64,000 nucleotides of DNA from CAVYTF01 sp963771435 (GCA_963771435.1 CAVYTF010000001.1:1-64000); one strand, 5' to 3'. Counted from the stretch's first letter, positions 44,083 to 52,811 are shown. Program-made: numbers and translations. The notes: a model not told the origin generated them from the sequence alone.

Positions 44083-44113
44083 CATCCCAAAAAAAAAGTT
44101 CTTTATCACTTAA

Positions 44114-44186
<73 letters not shown>

Positions 44187-44197
44187 CTGAAAAACTT

Positions 44198-44222
44198 CCC
44201 GCCACAAGCGGGATTTTTTTTT
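44198..44222 (+). terminator. Terminator-like hairpin between the two tRNA genes
   Basis: A 5-bp GC stem CCCGC (44198-44202) with GCGGG (44208-44212), loop CACAA, then nine T. It ends 5 nt before tRNA-Leu begins; see findings. Confidence 0.75.
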
Positions 44223-44227
44223 CGCTG

Positions 44228-44313
44228 GCCCCGGTGGTGGAACTGGTAGACACGCAGGACTTAAAATCCTGTTCGCCGCAACGCGAGTACGGGTTCAATT
44301 CCCGTCTGGGGCA
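44228..44313 (+). tRNA. tRNA-Leu (UAA anticodon)
   Basis: 86 nt type II tRNA: acceptor stem GCCCCGG pairs with CTGGGGC (one G-U), anticodon loop CTTAAAA with TAA, a long variable arm (TGTTCGCCGCAACGCGAGTA region), TPsiC arm GGGTTCAATTCCC, discriminator A. CCA is not encoded. Confidence 0.96.
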
Positions 44314-44314
44314 C

Positions 44315-44340
44315 AAACCACTTAAAAGGTGGTTTTTTTA
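44315..44340 (+). terminator. Terminator after tRNA-Leu
   Basis: A 6-bp perfect stem (AACCAC at 44316-44321 with GTGGTT at 44329-44334) followed by a T-run. Confidence 0.7.
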
Positions 44341-44374
44341 TTGATAACCTTGGATAAAATAGAGCCTCAAATGC

Positions 44375-45712
44375 TTAAAACATCATCAAAAAAGCTGTTC
44401 CTTCATTTATAATAGATTGCACTTGTATGTTTCCTCTGTGCAGCATCATTATTTGTTTGCATAAGCTTAAACCGATTCCGCTGCCTGTTTTTTTAGTACT
44501 GAAAAATGGTATAAAAATCTTTTCGATTAACTCCTCGGACATGCCAGTACCATTGTCTGCAATTTTTAAACAAATCTTATTATTTGCCAACGTGTAAGCT
44601 GATAAAATTATTTTCGGGTTTACCTTTTCCTTTACGGCTTCGATAGCATTCACTACTAAGTTTATCAATACCTGCTCTACTAAGCTCGAGTCTGCATCCA
44701 GCTGGATGTCAGGATTTTTTAATACAATTTCCAATTCTATCTTTTTTTGCTCCAGTGTTGGTTGCATTAGCTGTTGAAGATTTTCAAAGACATCGCGTAC
44801 ATGAATTTTTTTGAGATTGGGTGTTGATATCTTATTAAGATTGCGATATGTCTCTGCAAATTTTAATAAGCCTTCGCTACGTTTTTTTATAGTATTAATT
44901 CCTAACTCCAGATCATCCACTATACCTGAAGTGTTATCCAATTCATTTGCTGATTGAAGCAACCTGTTTTTCAATGTTTCTGCAAGCGAAGAAATGGGTG
45001 CGATAGAATTCATTATCTCATGTGTCATCACACTCAATAATTTTTGCCATGCGTTGCTTTCCGTTTCGTCTAAGGCTTCATTCACATTCTGGAAGGCTAT
45101 CAGCTTATATTTATTTCCTTCTGTTTGAAATGCGGTTGCTGACATTAATATCTTAATTGCACTCCTTTCATGATGCAGCGTAGTCACTTTATTTTGCCCA
45201 GGCTTTAATTCTACGATTTCCATACAAAGCTCATGATCTCTCTTGTCAAGCGACTGTATTGTTTTTAAGTAAGGCACTTGTAGCAATTGTTTCAAAGACT
45301 CATTCATCCAAACAACATCGCCGCTTTCGATTTCATAAGAAAGTATGCCAGTATCAACAAGTTCAAGGATCTTTTGTAAATAGTGATATTGAGTTTCTCT
45401 TTCTTTACTGATGACTTTGAATGCAGAATTGATGTCATTGAACCCTTTGCGCAGTGGTTGTAATTCAGTAGGGGCTTGCAACACATTGAAATGCCGTGAA
45501 AAATCTCTGTAATGAACAGACTCTGCAAAATCTTCTACTTCCTGCTGTGCTTTTTTGTGCAGCTTAAAAAAATCTAGAACCTGGAATATGATCAATGGGG
45601 CTGTGAATATTTCATAGAGGTACCAACTTTTTACAAAAAATAAAACAATCAAAAAAAGTGTAGCCATCAGCAACAACACCTTTATCAATATAACCCATTC
45701 GTATCTTTTCAT
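44375..45712 (-). CDS. NtrB-like membrane sensor histidine kinase
   Basis: A 445-residue kinase. Two N-terminal membrane segments (about 6-27 and 33-50) sit around a short loop. A PAS/linker region follows (about 105-215; YLQKILELVDTGILSYE, IESGDVVWMNESLKQLLQ). The dimerisation/H-box has SVMTHEIMNSIAPISSLAE (His231), then N-box QVLINLVVNAIEAV, G1 IADNGTGM and G2 GSGIGLSLCKQIM. It should autophosphorylate and pass the phosphate to the regulator encoded just upstream. Its gene lies 17 nt after the regulator on the minus strand (one operon). The signal sensed is unknown; being linked to the exporter cluster, it may respond to envelope stress or an exported compound. Confidence 0.88.
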   Translation of the reverse strand: MKRYEWVILIKVLLLMATLFLIVLFFVKSWYLYEIFTAPLIIFQVLDFFKLHKKAQQEVEDFAESVHYRDFSRHFNVLQAPTELQPLRKGFNDINSAFKVISKERETQYHYLQKILELVDTGILSYEIESGDVVWMNESLKQLLQVPYLKTIQSLDKRDHELCMEIVELKPGQNKVTTLHHERSAIKILMSATAFQTEGNKYKLIAFQNVNEALDETESNAWQKLLSVMTHEIMNSIAPISSLAETLKNRLLQSANELDNTSGIVDDLELGINTIKKRSEGLLKFAETYRNLNKISTPNLKKIHVRDVFENLQQLMQPTLEQKKIELEIVLKNPDIQLDADSSLVEQVLINLVVNAIEAVKEKVNPKIILSAYTLANNKICLKIADNGTGMSEELIEKIFIPFFSTKKTGSGIGLSLCKQIMMLHRGNIQVQSIINEGTAFLMMF

Positions 45713-45729
45713 TTATTATCAGCTTTGAG

Positions 45730-47082
45730 CTACAGATCATATTTATTTAGCCTTCTATACAATGCTGTTCTTGTTAAGCCCAGTTCTTTTGCGGCTTTTG
45801 TTATGTTGCCGTTGTGCTTCTCAATGACTATGAGTATTGTATTTTTCTCCACTACACTCAATGTTGTTTCGGCTTTTTCATTGCCGTCACCTTTAATAGA
45901 TTCAATGGGTGAAAATATTAAATCATCTGCTTTCAAGCAATCAGTTTCCGCCATAATGATAGCCCGTTCAATAATGTATTGCAATTCGCGCACATTGCCG
46001 GGGAAATGATAATGCATTAATTTATCAATAGCCGTTTTGTCAAACTGGATATTTTGTTTTAAATATTTGTCTGAATAAATAGAAGAAAAATGTTCAGCCA
46101 GCAACAAAATATCATCTTTTCTTTTGCGCAGCGGCGGCACAATTATTTCAACAGTATTGATCCTGTAGATCAGGTCTTTTCTAAAACGCGTTTCGTTCGC
46201 CAACTCATTCAGAGAAACATTTGTCGCACAAATCAAACGGATATTAATTTCAATGGCCTGGTTGGTGCCCAACCTTGTTACTTGACGGGATTGCAGCACA
46301 GACAACAGTTTCGCCTGTTGTTGCAAAGAAATGTTTCCTATTTCATCCAGGAATAAAGTGCCGTTGTTAGCTGCCTCAAACCTGCCTGCCCTGTCTTCGC
46401 GGGCATCAGTGAATGCCCCTTTTTTATGGCCGAACAACTCGCTTTCAAAGAGGCTTTCTGTGAGCGCGCCCACATCTACTTTTATGTATGGTTGTTTTGA
46501 ACGCAGCGACCTTTCATGAATAGCTCTTGCGATGAGGTCTTTGCCCGTGCCATTTTCTCCAAGTATCAAAATATTCGCATCGGTAGGGGCGATTTTTTCT
46601 ACTTTATAAAAAATATCCCTCATCACATCGCTTTCTCCAATAAGTAGGGATGCGATCGAATTTTTCTTGTCATTTTTTGCAGACCCACCCTGGCTACTTT
46701 TTTTCAACGCATCTTCAAGTATGGTAATCAGCCTTTCGTTGTGCCAGGGTTTTACCATAAAATCAGTTGCGCCTTCTTTTAACGAACGCACCGCAAGGTC
46801 AATGTCGCCATAAGCGGTTATCATGATCACCTTTATTTCGGGCTTCGTTTCCTTAATGCGTTTAAGCCAGTAAATACCTTCGTTTCCTGTGTTGATGGAG
46901 GCGTTGAAATTCATATCCAGGAGCACCAGGTCAAAATTGTGTTTGGATAAAAGTGCAGGAAGATTCTCTGGATTCTTTTCAGTGATAACTTCCCGGGCTT
47001 CTGTTTTCAGCAGGAGCCTTACAGCGGTTAAAACATCTGTATCATCATCCAAAACTAAAATGCTGGCTTTCTTTAAACTCAT
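45730..47082 (-). CDS. NtrC-family sigma-54-dependent response regulator
   Basis: A 450-residue activator. Receiver domain (1-120) with Asp56 in LVLLDMNFNAS, the DDD acidic pocket at 12-14 and Lys111 in FMVKPW. The AAA+ domain (about 145-385) has Walker A GENGTGKD (175-182) and the sigma-54 contact loop GAFTDA (222-227). The Fis-type helix-turn-helix at the end (about 408-450) has GNITKAAKELGLTRTALYRRL. It is expected to bind enhancer sites and activate RpoN-dependent promoters. A GG-N10-GC promoter-like site upstream of the exporter operon at 50168-50181 is the obvious candidate target. A 43-nt tandem array with palindromic sites lies directly upstream of its own gene. Confidence 0.92.
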   Translation of the reverse strand: MSLKKASILVLDDDTDVLTAVRLLLKTEAREVITEKNPENLPALLSKHNFDLVLLDMNFNASINTGNEGIYWLKRIKETKPEIKVIMITAYGDIDLAVRSLKEGATDFMVKPWHNERLITILEDALKKSSQGGSAKNDKKNSIASLLIGESDVMRDIFYKVEKIAPTDANILILGENGTGKDLIARAIHERSLRSKQPYIKVDVGALTESLFESELFGHKKGAFTDAREDRAGRFEAANNGTLFLDEIGNISLQQQAKLLSVLQSRQVTRLGTNQAIEINIRLICATNVSLNELANETRFRKDLIYRINTVEIIVPPLRKRKDDILLLAEHFSSIYSDKYLKQNIQFDKTAIDKLMHYHFPGNVRELQYIIERAIIMAETDCLKADDLIFSPIESIKGDGNEKAETTLSVVEKNTILIVIEKHNGNITKAAKELGLTRTALYRRLNKYDL

Positions 47083-47165
47083 TCTTTGGTTCTATTTAGA
47101 TGCTTTTGAGCTTTTATAAAAAATCTTATGCAATTTACATGTACCCAAGTTATAAAATTAATTAT

Positions 47166-47509
47166 CCATACTGCAGGGTACATTGCCCTTAGTCACAAAC
47201 GTGACTACCCATACTGCAGGGTACATTGCCCTTAGTCACAAACGTGACTACCCATACTGCAGGGTGCATTGCCCTTAGTCATAAACGTGACTACCCATAC
47301 TGCAGGGTGCATTGCCCTTAGTCATAAACGTGACTACCCATATTGCAGGGTGCATTGCCCTTAGTCATAAACGTGACTAACCATATTGCAGGGTGCATTG
47401 CCCTTAGTCACAAACGTGACTACCCATATTGCAGGGTGCATTGCCCTTAGTCACAAACGTGACTACCCATATTGCAGGGTGCATTGCCCTTAGTCACAAA
47501 CGTGACTGA
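47166..47509. repeat. 43-nt tandem array, 8 units, each with two hairpins
   Basis: Eight 43-nt units, nearly identical, with a degenerate ninth partial unit to about 47541. Each unit holds a palindrome TAGTCAC-AAAC-GTGACTA (7-bp arms; one mismatch in units 3-5) and a second weaker AGGG-N7-CCCT hairpin plus a CTGCAG or TTGCAG box. The array lies between the regulator start and the opposite-end stop of the permease at 47566. Confidence 0.95.
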
Positions 47510-47565
47510 CTATTTTGCAGGCTAATTGTTAACCTGACTGCCTTTTTTACATTATTTCTGAGCTG

Positions 47566-49980
47566 CTATTCATACTTTAATGAATTGACGGGATTTGAAA
47601 TGGCAACTTTGAAACATTGCGCAGCAATTAACATGAAAGCGGATAGAAAAGTGAACAGGCCGACAAAAATGAAGGGCAGAATATTTTGCGAGACCCTGTA
47701 AGCATAATTTTCCAGCCAATGGTTGGTAAGGATGTATGCCAATGGCCACGCGATGATGTTGGCGATGAGTATGAGGGCGGCATAATCTTTTATAAAAAGG
47801 AAAATTATGTCGCGGACATTGGCTCCGATTACTTTGCGGACGGCAATTTCCTTGTTGCGCTGGCTGAGGCCAAAGGCTACAACGCCAAAAATGCCGAGGA
47901 AAACGATGATGAGCATGAGAAAAGTGGAAATGTTGGCGGCCTGTTTTAGCTGCAGCTCCGTTTGATAGAGCGACTGAAATTTTTCATCCATAAAAAAATA
48001 CTCAAACGGAGAGGTTGGGGACATTTCCTTCCACTTGTTTTTTACTGTTTCGATGGCCTGTTGGATATTGGCTGAGTTTAATTTAACTGACAGGTAGCGA
48101 AAGGCCCTTCCATCTTTTACATTCATAATAGCAATTGGCCCGATGGACTGCTGCATAGTTGAATAATTAAAATCTTTTACAACGCCTGAGACGGTGAAGG
48201 TGACGTTGCCGCTGACCCATTTTATTTTTTGCCCTGTAATATTGCCTTTGAGCCCGAAAGCTTTGACGGCAGACTCATTGAGTACGACCTGGTGGGGGAT
48301 GTAACCGGCGTGGCCGCTGTTTAGGAATGTGCCCTGCGTGAGGTGGAGCCCGAACGTGGATGCATAGCCTTCATCAGCATCTATGGTGGACATGAGCAAA
48401 GGTGTTGTTTGGGTTGTATTTTCAGGAAGCAGGTCGCTGGCGTTGGGGGGTGTTCTTTCGGGGATTTCAAAGGAAAGCGACGCGTCTTTTACAACGGGGA
48501 GTTGCAATAACCCTTGTTTTATATTTTGCATCCTGACCACGCCGAGGGAATCCCACTGTTTTGGAAAAGCATAAACGACAAGCACCTGGTTTTTATCATA
48601 CCCCAAATCTTTATTAAACACGAACGAGACCTGGCGTGAGACGGTGACCGCGCCGATGAAAATGATGATGGCGAGGCTGAACTGAACGACGAGGAGTGTT
48701 TTACGAAATGTAAGGCCGCCTTTTGCAGTATCAATTTTCCCTTTAATGGAAGTAATAACATTGGAAGCGCTTAAAACAAAGGCAGGGTAAATGCCGGAAA
48801 CAAAACCTACAAAAAGGACGAGCAGCAGGAGGGAGCTTATTTTCAGGAGGTTGAACTGCCAGAAATGAATGAGTGTGGTGTTGAAAACCTGCGTGAACAC
48901 GGGCAATAATAATTCATATAAAAAAACCGAAAGGAGGGACGCGATGAAAGCGAGCAATAAAGATTCGATGATGAACTGGAAGATTAGTTGCTTGCGGGCG
49001 CTGCCGAAAACTTTGCGGAGGCCAATCTCTTTTAAACGATAAGAAGAGGTGCCGATATTGATGTTTATGAAGTTGATAATCGCCATGAGCAGAATGAAAA
49101 AAGCGATGATGGCGAGGGTGTTGATCATTTTTTGCATGGCGCCGCCTTTATCCTGCGTGAGATTATAATCTTTGATAGGCGCGAGTTGTATGGTGAGATT
49201 GTTTTTGACCCTGTCGGAGGTATATTTTGCAAGGATTTGTTTGAATGGTTGTACAAGGTCTTTTGGTGTGACGCCGGGTTTTAATTCTATTAGATCTATA
49301 TCGTAAGGATTATTCCAGTCGCTAAGCGGAAAGCCACCCTGGAAATAATGGTTTCCTTCTGCGGGCATGTATACGCCGTAAGTATCACTTAGAAGATTTG
49401 TAACAGAATTGTAGGGAATGTCTTTTAAAACTGCCGACACGGAGTAATCCTGCGATGCGCCGTTAACTGTTGTGTGCACCGAAATGATTTTATTCAGTAC
49501 ATCTTTTTTTCCAAAGAGTTTCATAGCCATGGTTTCGGTTATGACCGCAGAATTATTGTTTGCAAAAGCGTGTTCTTTGTTTCCGTACAATAATGGAAAG
49601 CCATACATAGAAACAAGTGAAGTGTCGCAGATGGCCATGTCTTCCTTGAAATGTTGCTCGCCTGCGGAAACCACATTTGTGATTGGATCAAAACGGAAAT
49701 ACCCGGCAACAAGGGTAGGGTATTCTTCTTTGAGTGTTTTAGCCAAAGGTGCAAGGGTTGTAATTTCCAGTCCCATTTCCTTCACCTTCCATTTGCTCTT
49801 TATTAAATATTGGTTGCTAACATCTTTTAGGTTGCTGTTTACATTTTCCTGCTTTAAAATATAGATGCCAATTAGCATTGAAAAAGTGATGCCGATGGCG
49901 AGGCAAAAAATATTTATAATGGAAAACAACTTGTGCCTTGTGAGATGGCGAATGGCAACGATGAAATAATTTTTAAACAT
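47566..49980 (-). CDS. MacB/FtsX-type ABC transporter permease
   Basis: An 804-residue inner-membrane permease of the MacB-like type. It starts MFKNYFIVAIRHLTRHKLFS. A TM helix (about 20-42) is followed by a periplasmic MacB_PCD domain (about 45-270), a membrane block of three helices (about 280-430) with LRLKEIGLRKVFGSARKQLI, a second periplasmic domain and a C-terminal FtsX block with QRNKEIAVRKVIGANVRDI. It should work with the ATPase encoded at 51980. It lies on the opposite strand of the other paralogues and probably has its own promoter. It shares the architecture of the paralogues at 55232, 57655 and 60099. Confidence 0.9.
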   Translation of the reverse strand: MFKNYFIVAIRHLTRHKLFSIINIFCLAIGITFSMLIGIYILKQENVNSNLKDVSNQYLIKSKWKVKEMGLEITTLAPLAKTLKEEYPTLVAGYFRFDPITNVVSAGEQHFKEDMAICDTSLVSMYGFPLLYGNKEHAFANNNSAVITETMAMKLFGKKDVLNKIISVHTTVNGASQDYSVSAVLKDIPYNSVTNLLSDTYGVYMPAEGNHYFQGGFPLSDWNNPYDIDLIELKPGVTPKDLVQPFKQILAKYTSDRVKNNLTIQLAPIKDYNLTQDKGGAMQKMINTLAIIAFFILLMAIINFININIGTSSYRLKEIGLRKVFGSARKQLIFQFIIESLLLAFIASLLSVFLYELLLPVFTQVFNTTLIHFWQFNLLKISSLLLLVLFVGFVSGIYPAFVLSASNVITSIKGKIDTAKGGLTFRKTLLVVQFSLAIIIFIGAVTVSRQVSFVFNKDLGYDKNQVLVVYAFPKQWDSLGVVRMQNIKQGLLQLPVVKDASLSFEIPERTPPNASDLLPENTTQTTPLLMSTIDADEGYASTFGLHLTQGTFLNSGHAGYIPHQVVLNESAVKAFGLKGNITGQKIKWVSGNVTFTVSGVVKDFNYSTMQQSIGPIAIMNVKDGRAFRYLSVKLNSANIQQAIETVKNKWKEMSPTSPFEYFFMDEKFQSLYQTELQLKQAANISTFLMLIIVFLGIFGVVAFGLSQRNKEIAVRKVIGANVRDIIFLFIKDYAALILIANIIAWPLAYILTNHWLENYAYRVSQNILPFIFVGLFTFLSAFMLIAAQCFKVAISNPVNSLKYE

Positions 49981-50013
49981 AGGTAATTGATTTTAATGCC
50001 TGATAAGCAACTA

Positions 50014-50021
50014 CAAACGTA
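50014..50021 (-). promoter_or_regulatory. Possible -7 element for the minus-strand permease
   Basis: On the minus strand, TACGTTTG matches TAnnTTTG about 33 nt upstream of the permease start at 49980. No -33 TTTG at standard spacing. Confidence 0.3.
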
Positions 50022-50165
50022 CCATGGTTGTAAAATATTGGTTATGAATTAAAACAAATGAGGGTTTGAAAACGGGTGTATCGAAACCGCACACCTGTTG
50101 TAACAAATGCGAACACAAACCGTTGGAAATAATAAATAAATAGCTGCTTTTCAATGATGTATGAT

Positions 50166-50182
50166 TTGGCATTAAGTAAGCA
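50166..50182 (+). promoter_or_regulatory. Sigma-54-like -24/-12 promoter of the exporter operon
   Basis: TTGGCATTAAGTAAGCA: GG at 50168-50169, a 10-nt spacer, then GC at 50180-50181, the essential sigma-54 elements. TTGGCA matches the -24 consensus well; AAGC is a weaker -12 (TTGC expected). The ATG is at 50239, giving a leader of about 46 nt. The next-door NtrC-family regulator supports it. Confidence 0.5.
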
Positions 50183-50238
50183 TATATTATAAGGGAATAA
50201 TAATTACCACGGGGTTAAGCAATAAAATAAACAACTGA

Positions 50239-51489
50239 ATGGATAGGGTGATAGAAAAAAAGAAATGGAGTAGAAAGCGTATACTCACGATCGCAGGGAT
50301 AGCTGCATTGATCGCTTTGATCGGGTTTAGTTATTATTCCACGTCCGGCCCATCCAAGATGAATGAAGAGAAGGACAGATTGACGATAAGTACTATTTCG
50401 AAAGGTATCTTCCAGGAGAATATACCTATCAATGGCGATGTGATGCCGCTAACAACCATTTATCTTGATGCGGTGGAAGGCGGAAGGGTGGAGGAGAAAT
50501 ATGTGGAAGACGGGACAGTGATGACGAAAGGGCAACCTATTTTGAAGCTGTCTAATACTGACCTTTCGCTGAGCCTTGTGAACCAGGAAACCGAGGTATA
50601 TAATCTTTTAACGCAAATGCAGATTGCGAAGAATGCATCGCAGCAAAACACGGTGACCAAACTGAACCAGATGACGGACGTGGACAACACTTTGAAAGAA
50701 GCGGCAAGGGTATATACGCTGGATAAGAAGTTGTATGCGGAAAAGGTGATAGGCTCGCAGGAATATCAACAGGCGGAGAATGCTTATAACTATGCGTTGC
50801 AGAAGAAAGAGCTTACAGAAAAGATACTACAACAGGATTCTGTTTCAACAAAACAAGGCATAGACCAGGCAAAACAATTGTACCAGGGGTCGCAAAATGC
50901 ACTTGCTGTGATGAAGGAAAAAGTTGGAGACCTGGTGGTGCGCGCGCCGATAGAGGGGCAACTGACATCGCTGGATGCGGAAGTGGGTGAGAATAAAAAC
51001 AAGGGTGAACGGCTTGGGGAAATAGATGTGCTGAATGGCTTTAAGGTTCGCGCAAACATTGACCAACACTATATTTCAAGAATTTATATCGGTTTGAAAG
51101 GGACGTTTGCTTTTGCTGACACTACGTATAACCTTGTTATTAAAAAGGTTTATTCGCAAGTGGTAAACGGGAGCTTCCAGGTGGATATGGAGTTTGTTGG
51201 GGCCGTGCCGAAGGGGATACGCCGCGGGCAGACGCTTCAGGTGCTGCTGGCCTTGAGCGAAGAAAGGCAATCAGTGCTTTTAGCTAAGGGAGGATTCTTT
51301 CAACAGACAGGAGGCACTTGGATCTTTAAAGTGAGTGATGACGGCACGAAAGCATACCGCGTGAATATTCTGCTAGGGAGCATGAATACTGATTATTATG
51401 AAGTGACAGATGGGTTGAAGCCGGGTGATAAAGTGATAACATCGAGCTATGAGAATTTTGGGGATAAGCAGGAGTTGGAGCTGAAGTAG
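50239..51489 (+). CDS. Periplasmic adaptor (HlyD/MacA-type) subunit
   Basis: A 416-residue membrane-fusion protein that links the ABC permeases to an outer-membrane channel. A single N-terminal TM helix (about 17-38, ILTIAGIAALIALIGFSYYS) anchors it. The barrel-sandwich/lipoyl parts flank a long coiled coil (about 110-220; ETEVYNLLTQMQIAKNASQQ, then AYNYALQKKELTEKI), followed by VRAPIEGQLTSLDAEVGENK, the beta-barrel (about 265-350; LNGFKVRANIDQHYI, RGQTLQVLLALSEE) and a membrane-proximal domain (FKVSDDGTKAYRVNILLG). It is the first gene after the sigma-54-like promoter, in the same direction as the ATPase and permeases. Confidence 0.88.
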   Translation: MDRVIEKKKWSRKRILTIAGIAALIALIGFSYYSTSGPSKMNEEKDRLTISTISKGIFQENIPINGDVMPLTTIYLDAVEGGRVEEKYVEDGTVMTKGQPILKLSNTDLSLSLVNQETEVYNLLTQMQIAKNASQQNTVTKLNQMTDVDNTLKEAARVYTLDKKLYAEKVIGSQEYQQAENAYNYALQKKELTEKILQQDSVSTKQGIDQAKQLYQGSQNALAVMKEKVGDLVVRAPIEGQLTSLDAEVGENKNKGERLGEIDVLNGFKVRANIDQHYISRIYIGLKGTFAFADTTYNLVIKKVYSQVVNGSFQVDMEFVGAVPKGIRRGQTLQVLLALSEERQSVLLAKGGFFQQTGGTWIFKVSDDGTKAYRVNILLGSMNTDYYEVTDGLKPGDKVITSSYENFGDKQELELK

Positions 51490-51500
51490 CCGTTAGCTAT

Positions 51501-51954
51501 GAGCTATTAGCTTTGAGCTTTCAGTAATCTTGTTTATTGAAGTTTTGAGGAATAAGCATAGTCATTTCATTAATTCAATGGCTTCATCATGGATTTCGTT
51601 ATAGAGGCTGATGTCAAGGTATAAAAGGTCTTTGCTGAGAATAAGTTGATAAGTAAGTTCGGATAACGAACCTGTGGCAATTTGTAAGAAATGTTGAAGT
51701 TGTGTGTTACTATTTCGTCCGCAACCTTCAGCAATATTGGTAGGGATAGAAGAGGATGAACGCCGCATTTGTGAGACGATACCAAAAATTTCTTCTTTGG
51801 GAAAGGTCTTTGTAGCTGTATAAATTTTTAAAGTTAGATGATGGCTTCGTTGCCAAATAGAAAGTTTTGTAAAGTCACGCATAAAAATATTTTTAAATAA
51901 AGCATAAAAATAAACAGTAATTATCCAAAATGTGCAGCTTAAAGCTAATAGCTC
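51501..51954. repeat. Inverted-repeat-bounded element containing a four-helix-bundle gene
   Basis: 19-nt arms at 51501-51519 and 51936-51954 are inverted copies with one mismatch (GAGCTATTAGCTTTrAGCT). Between them, on the minus strand, is a four-helix-bundle gene. The element interrupts the spacing between the adaptor and ATPase genes. Confidence 0.6.
51562..51882 (-). CDS. Four-helix-bundle protein (S23/IVS-type, TIGR02436)
   Basis: A 106-residue protein from ATG 51882 (MRDFTKLSIWQRSHHLTLKI). It has the family signature FPKEEIFGIVSQMRRSSSSI with PTNIAEGCGRNSNTQLQHFL and QIATGSLSELTYQLILSKDL. Such four-helix bundles are known from 23S rRNA intervening sequences and related to the Avd accessory protein of diversity-generating retroelements; their cellular role is unclear. 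The C-terminus ends at EAIELMK, where the family usually continues for about 10-15 residues; the next frame reads NEMTMLIPQNFNKQDY, so a 1-nt frameshift near the end is possible. Antisense to the exporter operon. Confidence 0.75.
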   Translation of the reverse strand: MRDFTKLSIWQRSHHLTLKIYTATKTFPKEEIFGIVSQMRRSSSSIPTNIAEGCGRNSNTQLQHFLQIATGSLSELTYQLILSKDLLYLDISLYNEIHDEAIELMK

Positions 51955-51979
51955 AAGGCTCACTGCTCAAACTAAAACA

Positions 51980-52657
51980 ATGATCAATATAACAAATCTT
52001 GAGAAGATCTACCGCACGGAAGAGGTGGAAACAATTGCGCTTAACAAACTTTCTTTTGAAGTGAAGGATGGGGAATTTGTCTCCGTGATGGGGCCTTCAG
52101 GCTGTGGGAAATCTACGTTGCTGAATATCCTAGGGCTGCTTGACGACCCGGATGGAGGGAGCTTTTTATTTAATGGGATCGAAGTGGCGAAGTTTAATGA
52201 ACGCAAGCGGGCTGATCTGCGCAAGCATAATATCGGGTTTGTATTTCAGAGTTTTAACCTGATAGATGAATTGACCGTGTTTGAAAATGTGGAGCTGCCG
52301 ATGATCTATACAGGAGTGAAAACGGCTGAAAGGAAAAGAAGGGTGGAAGAGGTGCTGGATAAAGTGAAGATCATGCACCGGAGAAACCATTACCCACAAC
52401 AACTGTCAGGTGGTCAGCAGCAGAGGGTGGCGGTGGCGAGGGCAGTGGTGAATAAACCAAAACTGATACTTGCGGATGAACCGACGGGAAATCTTGACAG
52501 CCATAATGGTAATGAAGTGATGGAGTTATTGACTGAATTGAACGAGCAGGGGACTACTATTATAATGGTTACGCATAGCGAGCATGATTCGAGGTATAGC
52601 CACCGGATCATAAGGATGCTGGATGGGCAGACGGTGACGGAGAATATATTGATTTGA
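51980..52657 (+). CDS. MacB/LolD-type ABC transporter ATPase
   Basis: A 225-residue nucleotide-binding subunit. Start 51980 (MINITNLEKIYRTEEVETIA); a longer upstream frame was rejected. Walker A GPSGCGKST (38-46), Q-loop GFVFQSFNL (about 87-95), signature LSGGQQQRVAVARA (142-155), Walker B LILADEP (163-169, Glu167), His switch MVTHSEHD (His199). It is the class that drives MacB/LolCDE-type mechanotransmission. It is the only ATPase gene beside six permease paralogues and one adaptor, so it may serve several of them. It is encoded directly after the inverted-repeat element. Confidence 0.93.
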   Translation: MINITNLEKIYRTEEVETIALNKLSFEVKDGEFVSVMGPSGCGKSTLLNILGLLDDPDGGSFLFNGIEVAKFNERKRADLRKHNIGFVFQSFNLIDELTVFENVELPMIYTGVKTAERKRRVEEVLDKVKIMHRRNHYPQQLSGGQQQRVAVARAVVNKPKLILADEPTGNLDSHNGNEVMELLTELNEQGTTIIMVTHSEHDSRYSHRIIRMLDGQTVTENILI

Positions 52658-52660
52658 GGA

Positions 52661-52806
52661 GTGAGCTATTAGCTGTCAGCCATGAGCGAGCAGCTTGGAG
52701 CAATTGGCTGGGAGTTACTTATCTAAAAAATTTATTACTGGTTGAAAACTGACGGCTCAAAGCTGAAAGCTCATAGCTCAAAGCTGAAAGCTAACATCTA
52801 AAAGCT
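52661..52806. repeat. AGCT-rich palindromic repeat region
   Basis: An AGCTATTAGCTGTCAG-like left part (52664-52710) faces a long right part of AAAGCTGAAAGCTCATAGCT units (52750-52800). It lies between the ATPase gene and the degraded permease. Confidence 0.7.
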
Positions 52807-52811
52807 TTACT

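Noticed and set aside
47166..47509. CRISPR array
   Set aside because: The 43-nt units are contiguous with no unique spacers, no leader and no cas genes nearby. The other tandem arrays fail for the same reason.
50077..50106. NtrC enhancer palindrome upstream of the sigma-54-like promoter
   Set aside because: Only 5-bp arms (GGTGT/ACACC) around a mismatched centre; too weak to claim, though the location would be suitable.
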